Origin: Diplonema papillatum
Lineage: Eukaryota; Euglenozoa; Diplonemea; Diplonemida; Diplonemidae
Direction: 5' to 3'
Assembly (NCBI GenBank): GCA_030068145.1
Contig: JAPJBO010000198.1
Location: 1-64,000 of the forward strand
Length of the DNA stretch: 64,000 bases
Positions 21,304 through 31,871 of this stretch are shown in pieces. A program made the position numbers and the translations under genes. A model generated the notes under the pieces. It was not told where the DNA came from, ran no database searches, and saw only the letters and a program-made list of their open reading frames with translations. The stretch's first letter is position 1. Every line of letters starts with the position of its first letter.

Positions 21304-23023
21304 GACGAGAGGCACATGCCGAGCTGATGGCAGCCAACCGGGCCGACTGGCCCAGATGCACGCTGGAACACGGAGTGGTAGTACCCGAGAATGCCCAATT
21401 CTCGAGGCGGCTCCAGGAGATGTTGGCTGAAATCCTTGCGGAACGGGCTGGGCTCGAAGCACGTGGCTGGGTGGCCAGGAACCCCACGACCCCCTGGTCG
21501 AGAGCGAATGCGATGCCTGCCGAGAAATTTGACCACCCCTTCGCGCGGATTGCCCCGGCATGGACGTGGGAGCGGAACAAGACCTGGGGACTACCGACGT
21601 TTTATGCGTTGGTAGCGTGGCTGTCGGACATGCAATGGACCGAGAACGGGCAGGCGTCAATGCTGGAGCTTGCGATCGACTTTGAACTCTTCTCGGGCCT
21701 CAGCATGCCGCTGCACGGGAATGCGCCGAAGGGGGTGAGAGAACGGGGAAACGTCCTGCGCTGCATGATGAGCGCGTTGGACAAGCTGGCGGCACAGCAA
21801 GGGCTGGGAAGCTGCATGAGAGGAGAGAGGGTGTGCCCGACGACGTCGCTGTCGTTCATGGGCATCACGGGGATATCGGGTATACGGCCCAGGCCACGCT
21901 TTCGCGAGGCACACACGGGGACGATACTTGAGGAACAAGTGAAAGGAAGCGATGTAGGGACGCAGTGCCCGACGTACCCTGACTGGACGATCGGGAGAGC
22001 GGCGAGGTGGGCCCTGCCTGCCCCACCACAACTGCACCCAGACCCCGTGCATATGCCGGGTGTCGGTATAGAGAAGGCACTCGTCACGTGCGCGACCCAT
22101 CACAAAGGGAAGTGTGAGGCGTGCAGAGCACTCGTCCGAAGGGACGTTCCCACGGTAGAGATGTGCTGCCGGCACCATCACCACGCGAACGATGGGCAGC
22201 CGATCGCGGTGTGCACAGAGCACAGCACGACGAAGTGCGGCGAGTGCAAGACGGCGGCGGCGTGTTGCCGCAGCGGGCATCATGCCTGCCGCACGCATGG
22301 CAGAGGAACCTGCCAAGAGTGCAAAAGGCTCCCTACGCTGACGCAGAGGCGACCGGCGGCATGTTGCAGCCGCGGCCACCACCAGTCCAACAAGCCGAAC
22401 GTCCAGTCAACCCCCGGACGCAACAAGAAGAAGAGGCCCTCCTCACCCACCCAGGTGGGTGTACAGCGGGAGACGCCATTAGGAAAGCGAGCGGCGCGAG
22501 CGCCGCTCGCGGCAACGAAAAAGGAGACGGCGGCAACCGGACGGGCGACCAAGAGGCCGCCACCAACGCCAGGAACCAGCGAACGACCAGCGCTGAAGAA
22601 GAGGGTGCTTGGCACCCCGAAGGAAGGCCCGATCGCCGGCCGCAAGCGGAAGAAGACGAAGGCGACCACCCCCGACTCAGGGGTGCATCGAAGGAAGAAG
22701 AAGGTTCCGAGGGCAAGCAGCTCTCAGAAACGACCGGGGACCACGGGCACGCCAATGCCCTCGAAAGTGAAAAACGGGCACACGTGCCCGCCCTCGTACT
22801 CGCCGACTCAGTCTCTGGAATCGCAAGAAAGCCAAACCCCGCTAGCTCCACAAATGCTCGACCTTGACGACGCAATGGCAGGTGACGACGTCATCCGATA
22901 ACCTGACTTTCAAGGCAGTGCATGTTAATCCACGTGGTTCATGTACTTAAAAGAACTCAATGCTTAACGGCTTATCACGTGGGCGGCCCTGAGATTACCC
23001 CCTCAGGTGACACCACTTTATCT
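21304..23023 (+). mobile_element. 5'-truncated copy of an unclassified mobile element
   Basis: Bounded on the left by another copy's tail and on the right by its own tail (about 22902-23023, ending near CTGAGATTACC...ACACCACTTTATCT). A further truncated tail occurs alone at 26854-26930. Repeated 5' truncation with a constant 3' end is typical of target-primed retrotransposons (LINE or Penelope-like), but no RT motifs remain here, so the class is an inference. I see no poly-A tail. Confidence 0.55.
21327..22901 (+). CDS. unrecognised mobile-element ORF with triple Cys/His module
   Basis: 524 residues from ATG 21327. The frame is open and protein-like upstream of that ATG (RREAHAEL), which suggests a 5'-truncated longer protein. 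Residues 80-130 contain WGLPTFYALVAWLSDMQW and SMLELAIDFELFSG, an alpha-helical block I cannot assign. Residues 255-352 hold three copies of C-x2-H-x4-C-x2-C (C255-H258-C263-C266; C296-H299-C304-C307; C321-H324-C329-C332), each followed by a CC-x(1-3)-HH cluster (280, 313, 346): a probable zinc-binding array. Residues 360-480 are very Lys/Arg/Pro-rich with KKKR-type patches, suggesting nuclear or nucleic-acid contact. Its last codons lie in the repeated tail, tying the ORF to the mobile element. No function is claimed. Confidence 0.6.
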   Translation: MAANRADWPRCTLEHGVVVPENAQFSRRLQEMLAEILAERAGLEARGWVARNPTTPWSRANAMPAEKFDHPFARIAPAWTWERNKTWGLPTFYALVAWLSDMQWTENGQASMLELAIDFELFSGLSMPLHGNAPKGVRERGNVLRCMMSALDKLAAQQGLGSCMRGERVCPTTSLSFMGITGISGIRPRPRFREAHTGTILEEQVKGSDVGTQCPTYPDWTIGRAARWALPAPPQLHPDPVHMPGVGIEKALVTCATHHKGKCEACRALVRRDVPTVEMCCRHHHHANDGQPIAVCTEHSTTKCGECKTAAACCRSGHHACRTHGRGTCQECKRLPTLTQRRPAACCSRGHHQSNKPNVQSTPGRNKKKRPSSPTQVGVQRETPLGKRAARAPLAATKKETAATGRATKRPPPTPGTSERPALKKRVLGTPKEGPIAGRKRKKTKATTPDSGVHRRKKKVPRASSSQKRPGTTGTPMPSKVKNGHTCPPSYSPTQSLESQESQTPLAPQMLDLDDAMAGDDVIR

Positions 23024-24648
23024 TTGCCATACTTCAACTTTCTTCGACGGAACGACCTACCGCCTTAGAAGCACGTGGCAGTAGTGAGGCGACCGGAAAC
23101 TCCTCGGAGAGGTGGTCCCTGCACTCCAACTCGTCTCTCTCTCTTTCTCACGTTGCCTGCAGACAACGCTAAGTACCACGAAACCCGAACCCAGGATCGG
23201 AGCTTCTCCGAACTCGTGCAGCTATTACCCGCCCAGCCAGCGCAGAGGAATCCTGGTGGGGGTCGGCCGAATTCCTCGAATGCATCGCAAAACAGACGTC
23301 AGTAACCACCCTATCCCAGCAGGTTCCATCATAGACCGGAAACTCCCGGTACTTGCATTTCAACTCGTTTCTTCGTCCGGAAGGTACCTTGCAACAAGGC
23401 CGTGCACCGATGCCGTAAAGAACTCAATTAAAGCAACCAACGATAGAAAACCAATCTCATAAAAGTATTGGGGCCCGTCCCCCAATGCTTCTATTGCTCA
23501 TCCAACGCAGCCCACTTTCGATTCGACCGCAGGGAGACTGTGAACGAAAAGAAAAAGAGGAGTTTTATATCAAGCTTCCATTCTGCCTCTGGCCCCCGCA
23601 ATCCATTGCCATCGAAAGGAAGTTCAAGATCAAGCACTAAATCACTTTACCGACGCGATTGAACTGGAGGGCCAAGCATGTCGCCTGGGTGTGGTTGGTG
23701 GCAGCACCAAAACATGCACGAGAGACAGTGTTCCGTCTAAACGTTATTTATACTAAGATTTCCCCCCGCTGATCAGACTTGAGCTGCCTCGAGTTGCCTT
23801 GCGCTTGCTAAACGCCTTGAGTTGCATTCTGTAGTCCAACACGCTGCGATCCGTAGAGGTCGAAATAGCAGTCAACTGCCATCTGCGAAGCCCGAAATGA
23901 GGCAGGTCCTCATTTTGCGGTCGCGCTCCAGAGCTCCATGTTCTTTGTAAGCGTTCAACAAAGAGAAATAACGCTAGAAAATAAACACAAAATGTCCACT
24001 TCTGTCGTATTGTGCGTGCAAAAGTTACGCCCCATTAACGCACCAAGAGCCCGTTCTGTATCTGAGTTCGCACAAGCGTTCAGTATGCCCATACTGGGGG
24101 TAGGGGTGGGAGGCGAATAAGCATTCCGACGAATACGTGCAGATGTGCCGATAACAAAAGGTATCCTGACAGGGGAATCATTGCCCAGGTTCGACCTGGC
24201 GAACGTGCCGCTTATTCGCCCCCGCCCCTTCGAGCGTTCGTCAAACGACCCGTTTACTCTAAAGAAAAAAACAGACCTAGCTCGGTAAGCGTTCGTGTGT
24301 AATCTGAGTTCGTGCAAGCGTTCAGCGAAGAGAAAAATATCTGAATGCGGTACTGCGTGATCTGAGTTCGTGCAAACTTCAGCAAAAAAAAAAAACACAA
24401 AAAGACTCCCGTTTTCCGTAAGCGTTCTTCCGTGCTCTGAGTTCGTGCAAGCGTTTGACAATACCAACTCCAAAAGTGAGTCCTTTTCAAAAGGACCACA
24501 GTTCTGCAGCTGGCTATTGTGTTTCCACCACCCCGCTCACCCCCGGTGCCCATCTCCGTGTTCAGACGACAACTTGACCTTATTCGGTGCACGTCCACTC
24601 TCGCGCCTCGTTCGTTGGGGGTAGGTAGAATGTCAAATCTGTCACCAA

Positions 24649-24880
24649 GAAATACTCGAGGGGCTGCCTTGTGCTTACTTCGAAGGAGGCTAGAGGGGGA
24701 GAAACAATACAATTACAAAGTGACAAAGTGGGGCTTTTTTGTTGAACGCTTACGCCCGCCACGGAACCCAGATTTACCTGTGTTTCGTGTGGCTACAGCA
24801 CATTTACCTCCTTTGATCTTTTGCAGCTGGCAGCCTCCTCAAGTATTTCCTACAAAGCAGGGGCTTATACAAAAAAAGGC
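24649..24880 (+). repeat. 230-bp dispersed repeat, copy 1
   Basis: Closely similar to 28604-28845: both run from AATACTCGAGG through GAACGCTTACGCCCGCCAC and ATTTACCTCCTTTGATCT to GCTTATACAAAAAAA. The A-rich 3' end, longer in the second copy, makes a SINE-like or retrocopy origin possible. Confidence 0.8.
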
Positions 24881-25078
24881 CGAAAGACACTAAATTGAAC
24901 GTCCCCTATGGGATCGTCGGAAACGCAAAAAAACGCGACTTTCCTACCTTTTTGTACAAAATGCCCGGACAAAACAACACAACAGTATTCTCTTCGCGTT
25001 GACAGCTGCACGTTCTGGGTCGGTCCAAAAGAATGAAGTGCGCACTAGCAATGTGGAATTTGCCTCGTTCTGTGTGCT

Positions 25079-25180
25079 CCCTTTCCAGTAAATCGGGATC
25101 GGGCGGTGCTGCGTCCTCAAGGATTGGCACATCTCCCTTTCAGTGCGGCTTGTGGGTTTGACACCCTAAGCCTCGCACAC
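25079..25180 (+). repeat. dispersed repeat (copies at 28985 and 47604)
   Basis: CCCTTTCCAGTAAATC through GGATTGGCACATCTC to ACACCCTAAGCCTCGCACA recurs at 47604-47711. The first part also occurs at 28985-29050, just upstream of the gene at 29077. Confidence 0.8.
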
Positions 25181-26657
25181 GTGTTAGACTCCTTGGTCCG
25201 TGTTTCAAGACGGGTAGTAGAAGATCGCTGTGTTTGACATGAGCCTGCGAGCGTTTAACCACGTCAGGCCAGCGGGAGCAAGGACGTTGTCCGAAGACAG
25301 GTGGCGGTTCTTGCTGTTGTTGTTGATCTCTTCAATCGCACAGAAGCCAAGAGGGACTTGCGCGAGGTGTGGCGTCGAAACAGGGCAGTGTGCGCTCTCT
25401 AGGACCGACCCAGTCCGCGGATCCGTCGTTTTCACTGGATTCTCAAGCGAACTCTAGCTCGAAAATACGAACATTCTCGTACGTCGGGAAAATTGTTCAT
25501 CTTTTATGGAGTGGACGAGGGAGTCTCTCAGCGGAGCCCGCGGCCGTGCCGCGTCTTTGGAGAAGACGTTCTCGTCGCTGTCGACGATGTCTGTGGGGGC
25601 GTGCTGCGCAAGGTGTGGTTAGTCAAACAACAGGGCAGTGCGTCCGGCTCGCGAATCTGTTTGCCAACAGCCGAACCCGGCACGCGAATCTGCCAACAAC
25701 GCGCGCGAGTTTCCTTCGTCGTGAGCGCCGTTTGTTATTATTATTTGTTTGAAAAAGATTGCTACTGAAAAGACTACTACTGAAAAAAAAAATATTGAAG
25801 AAAACACCGGACCTTCAAACCTCGGAAACGCTAGATTCTCTTGACGGGTATTTGCCGAGGTGTACACACCCTGTCAAAAAACAGGGCAACTTTCACGTAA
25901 TTCTGCCCTTCAGTACGTGTTCTGCCAAATCACCACCGTTTCGTCGGGTGCTTCACGAGCTTTGTCTCGCTCGTGGACTGACCAGCTGCTGTGGACCTGC
26001 TCTTCTACAATTGACTTGTGGAAAACGCGTTCCGCGTGTATACAAGGCGGTGTATATGAGCCGGTCCATCCCTGTTAGTTTGGGTTAGCATGCAAATAAT
26101 CTGTGGCGATAATCTGCATCGCCGGCGTCGCGGTAGACCGCGGTGGGCCGTGATGTATTCACTGGGAGGGAGTTGGTGGTACAAAGGGCGCAGTTGCCCG
26201 CATCCATCCGGCAATCAGCTCGAGGTGACGCTACCCACCTGGACAAGGTGTCCTGCTGCCCCACAAAGCGGTGAGTAAAGGTCTTGCGCTAGTTTCAGGA
26301 GGGCAGACGTCCCTGCACCAACTCAAGATCAATGACGGTGAAAATGACGAAGCAAAAAAAAAAAAAAAAAAAAAACCCAAACATGGTGTTTTCGTTCTTC
26401 GCGCGCATCGCGCCGTATTCTTCTTGGAAGGAGGTTACCGTGTCAGCACTTTCTAGTGGTTGGTTTCGTTCATTTTTCTCAGGCGCAGCCGTTTTTTTTT
26501 TTTTTTTTTTTTTTTTTTGCTTCTTCCGGAGATGTTCCCTTTGCAGTACAGCAGTACCTTACCAACAGCAAATACCCCGCCCCTGCCGCCTCACATGTCA
26601 CCTTCAGAAAACGCCGACCTCGATACGTGTGTCGCCTACCTAAAGGCACCTTTTCCT

Positions 26658-26767
26658 AAAACGCGACACTAACACGGGAAGCCGTTGGTGAGGATGAGAC
26701 ATTCTTCATGCAAATACAGGGAGCCCTATTGAGAACCGTCTTCCCGTGTTAGTGCGCCTCGCGTTTT
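26658..26767. repeat. short inverted-repeat element (about 110 bp)
   Basis: Left arm AACGCGACACTAACACGGGA (from 26658) and right arm TTCCCGTGTTAGTG...CGCGTTTT (26741-26767) are inverted copies with a small insertion in the right arm; 58 bp separate them. Partial copies of the arm (GGCGACACT) follow at 26777 and 26806. It looks like a foldback or MITE-like remnant; no target duplication is evident. Confidence 0.6.
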
Positions 26768-26817
26768 CAGGCAAAAAGGCGACACTGACAAGGGCTAAAC
26801 GGAGGCGACACTAGCAC

Positions 26818-26930
26818 GGGGGGGGGGGGGGGGGGGGGGGGGCGTAGGTAGTTAAAATCCCCAGTGCTTAACGGCTTTATCACGTGGCGGTCCTGAGATT
26901 TTAGCCACACCACTGTTTTATCTCAGCCCA
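26818..26930 (+). repeat. G25 homopolymer followed by a solo 3' tail of the 21304 element
   Basis: A run of 25 G precedes AGTGCTTAACGGCTTTATCACGTGG...CCTGAGATT...ACACCACTGTTTTATCT, which matches the tail at 22960-23023. It is a severely 5'-truncated copy, the fourth tail of this element in the window. Confidence 0.65.
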
Positions 26931-28213
26931 TTACGGACAGGGGACACGTATTTATGTCGAAAACCCAGAACCCGAGCTGGGCCTCCAGAGCAAAGACACG
27001 TTAAAAGTAGCCGGCCCACCCCATCTTGTTACGGAAACAACGAGTGATTCCATGCTGTGTTGCTGCTACGTGACCGCATGTTTGTTCAACTGCATTAGCT
27101 TCAGTTTCACGTGTTATCCCCTTACGTCGTCTTCTTGTTGCGTTGATGGGGAGTCATTTGCATGCAAATGAGTACCGCACTTACGTCACATGTTAACCCC
27201 TTACGGACGGGGGGGTGGGGAGGTCACAGAAAGCCTTTTGCAGATGAAACCTTCGGGACAAACCCAAGAGTATAATGGCTCCAAAACGGGGAGCAGAGTT
27301 TCGTAGCGGCAAACTGTGATCCTATGAGGTGTGTATGCACGGTGTCCGAACTCCAGCTCGGGTTCTGACTTTTTTTTTTTTCAACATCGGTAACAATCCG
27401 TGTCTCCCGTCCGTAACGAGTTAAAAAAAAGAAGTGTCCCCCCCCCCGTATCAAGCGGGCCGTCCACCGCCCCCTTTCCCCCCCATTATCCCGCTCCCTA
27501 GACCCACGTTTCACACTGCATCTTTATTCGTTTCTTTGTTTGCCTTCCTCACGCGCGCGGGCCTACAGTGCGGAGGGTCCCCGAATGAGCTGACTTGTGA
27601 GTCAAGCTTAGTTGGCTGCACGAAGGGATGGCGTTGTGCTCCGCGTCAGCTCCGCCCTAGTCGGGAATCTTTCATCGGCAGCTACGAGCAGGGATAAAAA
27701 GAGGGAAGCAATGGAGAACCATGCGCTTCATGTCAGATCGTTTGGGAATCGCAATAAGTGAGCGAGGGAAAACTTGCAGGAGCGTCGGGGTATTTACCTC
27801 GGCCTAAAAGGTCGTGATCACCCACCGCCGGCAACTGGTATTTTGGTTTTCGAGTAGCCCACCCCACACCCCCCTCCTCAACTACCAGACCGGCGGAGGC
27901 CACCGCAAAAGGTTTCGTACCTTTTCCTTATCCCTCAAAATCAGCACCAATAACAACGACACCCCCCTCCTCCTGGTTGTGACGAGCTACGAACAGCCGC
28001 CTGGCAAACCAGATTCACACCGCTGTCCTGTCTGCAGACACTCAGGTTCCACGCTGATGATGGTCCGCCTTATGTGTCCGTGGCTTAAAGGACCGAAACA
28101 CGGCGCAGACGGGACCAGTGCGGTGTTGAACACATACCCATTCCAAGCAGGTTCTTGCAAACACCCCCCCTCCTCCTGGTTTACTGGCTGTGTTGTCCTG
28201 CTCTGGGTTTGAT
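26931..28213. other. gene-poor spacer
   Basis: No credible coding region. ATGCAAAT, GCATGCAAATGAG and TTACGGACGGG motifs recur near 26930-27200. Segment 28000-28165 is a dispersed repeat also found at 36026-36200 and at 63920-64000 (CAGCCGCCTG[G/C]CAAACCAGA, ACACCGCTGTCCTG). Confidence 0.55.
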
Positions 28214-28368
28214 GTCCGATTCCCACAGTGAAACTGAACCCGCTGTCCGATTCCCACAGTGAAACTGAACCCGCTGTCCGATTCCCACAGTGAAACTGAA
28301 CCCGCTGTCCGATTCCCACAGTGAAACTGAACCCGCTGTCCGATTCCCACAGTGAAACTGAACCCGCT
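28214..28368 (+). repeat. 31-bp tandem repeat, 5 units
   Basis: Five essentially perfect units containing CCGATTCCCACAGTGAAACT, starting at 28214, 28245, 28276, 28307 and 28338. The last unit runs straight into a partial copy of the downstream gene at the shared word CCGCTGTTCGGCAGG. Confidence 0.93.
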
Positions 28369-28550
28369 GTTCGGCAGGGGGGCGGCGCGGCGGCGGCGGC
28401 AGGACGCCTCAGCGGGACCGCTGCCGGCGGGGGAGGCGGCGGCGGCAACGGCAGGGGGAGGGGTTCAGACGCCCCCGCCAGGCGTCCGAAAACGTCGTCG
28501 TTTCTGTCCGCGACGGAGTCGTCGTCCGCGGACGGGGCCGCAATGGTCAG
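28365..28550 (+). pseudogene. truncated 5' copy of the 29077-30153 gene
   Basis: CCGCTGTTCGGCAGGGGGGC through TCTGTCCGCGACGGAGTCGT to GCGGACGGGGCCGCAA repeats the gene's 29223-29415 region with small indels, then diverges. It lies about 0.85 kb upstream in the same orientation. Confidence 0.8.
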
Positions 28551-28603
28551 CTCGTCTCTCTCTCGGAAAGTCAGCGCGATAGCAATGACAACGAGAACAC
28601 AAA

Positions 28604-28845
28604 AAAATACTCGAGGGACTGCCTTGTGCTCATTCCGAAGGAGGCTAGAGCGGGAGAAAACAATACAACTACAAAGTGGGTCTTTTTTGTTGAACGCTTA
28701 CGCCCGCCACTAAACCCAGATTTACCTGTGTTTCGTGTGGGCTGCAGCACATTTACCTCCTTTGATCTATCGCAACTGGCAGTCTCCTCAAGCATTTCCT
28801 ACAAAGCAGGTGCTTATACAAAAAAAAACAAAAAAAAAAAAAAAT
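28604..28845 (+). repeat. 230-bp dispersed repeat, copy 2, with A-rich tail
   Basis: Second copy of the repeat at 24649-24880, ending in a longer A-rich tract (28820-28844) before ATGACAGG. Confidence 0.8.
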
Positions 28846-29076
28846 GACAGGAGCGTGGGACCGGGCCCTGGGACTGCTAAGGCGTGACAAACCCCGCCCC
28901 TGTCCCCAGGAAACCCGGTACGAGTCTAGCCAGCCAATCTTTTTGGCTTTGTGTTCTCTCTCTCTTTCTCTCTCTCTCTCTCTTTCGGGTCCCAACTAGT
29001 GTACTTCACCTCAAATCCCTTTCCAGTAAATAAGGATCGGGGTGGCCGGTCAACCCCCTCCTCTCTCCCCTCTTCC

Positions 29077-30153
29077 ATGCGGGGCGTCGCGCCCCCTTTC
29101 CGGCGCATCGTCCCGTCAAGGCTGCCCGGCGAAAGCGACGACAGCGAAGATGCGTCGGCGGAGACCAGCAGCTGGCTGTCCGACGGGCAGAAGGGCGTCC
29201 CGGAGCTCCGCGGGGTGACTGACCCGCTGTTCGGCAGGGGGGCGGCGCCGCGGCGCGGCGGCGGCGGCGGCGGCAGGACGCCTCGGAACGGCAGCCGGGC
29301 GGCCGCTGCCGGCGGGGGGAGCAACGGCAGGGGGGCGTTCAGACGCTCCCGCCGGGCGTCCGAAACGTCGTCTTTTCTGTCCGCGACGGAGTCGTCGTCC
29401 GCGGACGGGGCCGCAACCGACTCGTCGACCGGGGCTTGGGGTCCCCGGGGGAAGATCCACGGCGACCTGCTGTTCGAGGCCATGGGCACCGAATACGAGA
29501 AGAAGCGCATTCGGGCCCTCGCGCGGCAGCAGGCCGCCGAGCGTCTCCCGTTCGACTTCGAGCGCCAGGCTTCGAAAGAGGCGGAGGCGGCGCACCGCCG
29601 CGCCGAACGTGCGAGGCGGCAGGCCGACAAGGAACGCGACCGCGAGCAAGCCCGCAACCGAAACCTCCGGCAGGACGCGGACGTCATCCGGAGCCTCGGC
29701 GCCCCGGCGCGGCTGCACCCGCACACTCCGCGCATCGGCGGCGGGCCGCTGCGGGGGGAGAGCGACGTGGGCTACAGCACGCCGCCGGCGACGCCGGACG
29801 CGTCGTTTTCGTTCGAAAGCGAGCCACATCCGACGCCCGTGGCCACCCCCCGGCCGCGGGATGCTCCCGGGCGGAAGAAGGCCAAGAAGAAGGAGGAGCA
29901 GCTGCCGGCGGACGAGGAGGATGGGGCCGGCAGCGACGTGTCGGTGGACTTCGACCTGTACGCGGCCTTGCGGCCGACGACGCAGACGCCGGTCACGAGG
30001 GGCTGCGCGAGGCCCTTCGGCGGGCGGGCCGGCGACCGGTCCGTCGGCGGGTTCCGGAAGCAGCTGCGGGAAGACTTCTGGCGAAACTACATGCACTCGT
30101 ACGACAGGATCTGCGTCCGGGCTGCCAAGCCGGCCGACGCGTGGCGGAGGTGA
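29077..30153 (+). CDS. unrecognised charged, largely disordered protein
   Basis: 358 residues from the first ATG in a long open frame; a CT-rich tract precedes it. I do not recognise a family. Residues about 1-125 are Gly/Ser/Arg-rich and low complexity. Residues about 130-190 form a strongly charged helix with coiled-coil character (EYEKKRIRALARQQAAERLP, EAEAAHRRAERARRQADKER). A Pro/Lys-rich linker follows (PGRKKAKKKEEQL) and the C terminus ends in FWRNYMHSYDRICVRAAKP. No signal peptide or membrane segment. The 3' end, from the codons for MHSYDRICVRA, is repeated twice downstream, and part of the N-terminal region is repeated upstream. GC-rich codon use resembles the neighbouring genes, so I take it as real, but expression is unproven. 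Confidence 0.6.
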   Translation: MRGVAPPFRRIVPSRLPGESDDSEDASAETSSWLSDGQKGVPELRGVTDPLFGRGAAPRRGGGGGGRTPRNGSRAAAAGGGSNGRGAFRRSRRASETSSFLSATESSSADGAATDSSTGAWGPRGKIHGDLLFEAMGTEYEKKRIRALARQQAAERLPFDFERQASKEAEAAHRRAERARRQADKERDREQARNRNLRQDADVIRSLGAPARLHPHTPRIGGGPLRGESDVGYSTPPATPDASFSFESEPHPTPVATPRPRDAPGRKKAKKKEEQLPADEEDGAGSDVSVDFDLYAALRPTTQTPVTRGCARPFGGRAGDRSVGGFRKQLREDFWRNYMHSYDRICVRAAKPADAWRR

Positions 30154-30465
30154 GACAGCAGGAGCACCCCCCGCTTGGTGGGTTTCACGGTACTTTCGGC
30201 CGGAGGACTTTAGATGGAACGAACGCGGAGAGCCCATGCACTCGTACGACAGGATCTGCGTCCGGGCTGCCAGGCGGAGGTGAGACAGCAGGAGCATCCC
30301 CCGCTTGGTGGGTTTCACGGTAGTTTCGGCCGGAGGACTGTAGATGAAACTACATGGGAGAAAGCGGGCGGAGAGCCCATGCACTCGTACGACAGGATCT
30401 GCGTCCGGAGGACGGCCATGGGTTGTATGGCACTTTCAGCTGGAGGACTCTCCAACGCTCGCTAG
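30091..30465 (+). repeat. three tandem copies of the 3' end of the 29077 gene
   Basis: ATGCACTCGTACGACAGGAT occurs at 30091 (in the gene), 30236 and 30379, with periods of 145 and 143 bp. Each copy continues into the post-stop sequence (TTGGTGGGTTTCACGGTA, TTTCGGCCGGAGGACT). The second copy keeps the terminal codons in shortened form; the third decays. Confidence 0.88.
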
Positions 30466-30734
30466 CTAAGCCGAGAAAGCATCCGAAGACTTGCTTCCTT
30501 TTCAGAAATAGCAAGCATCCTGCATCCATCTCAAAGTAAAGTGGCGGCGTGTCAATCCATGCCCGTACGCGTTGCCAAGCAGCTGCACTCGAAATAGGGA
30601 AGCTCTGACTTGCGCCGTTAGTTCTTCGCCGCCACCGTGAGTCGATTCGGTTTTCGGAACTTGAATCACTCAAGGTTGCATGACGGCGGAAGCAAATTCT
30701 GATTTCCGATCACAAACTACGCAAACACAAAGAC

Positions 30735-31871
<1,137 letters not shown>

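Larger units (their letters stand above)
23024..26657. other. gene-poor spacer
   Basis: No convincing gene. Contains an irregular repeat of TCTGAGTTCG[TGC/CAC]AA at about 24060, 24303, 24360 and 24436 (three followed by GCGTT), one copy of a 230-bp dispersed repeat (24649-24880), a second dispersed repeat (25079-25180), an A22 run (26354-26375) and a T27 run (26492-26518). Confidence 0.6.

Noticed and set aside
23938-24500. Possible tRNA or snRNA genes around the repeated GAGTTCG[T/C] words
   Set aside because: No cloverleaf or paired stems could be drawn around the GTTCG words; they are an irregular dispersed repeat.
29116-30384. Minus-strand 422-codon ORF
   Set aside because: Shadow of the GC-rich gene at 29077; the low-complexity Arg/Pro/Ala composition mirrors the plus-strand codons.
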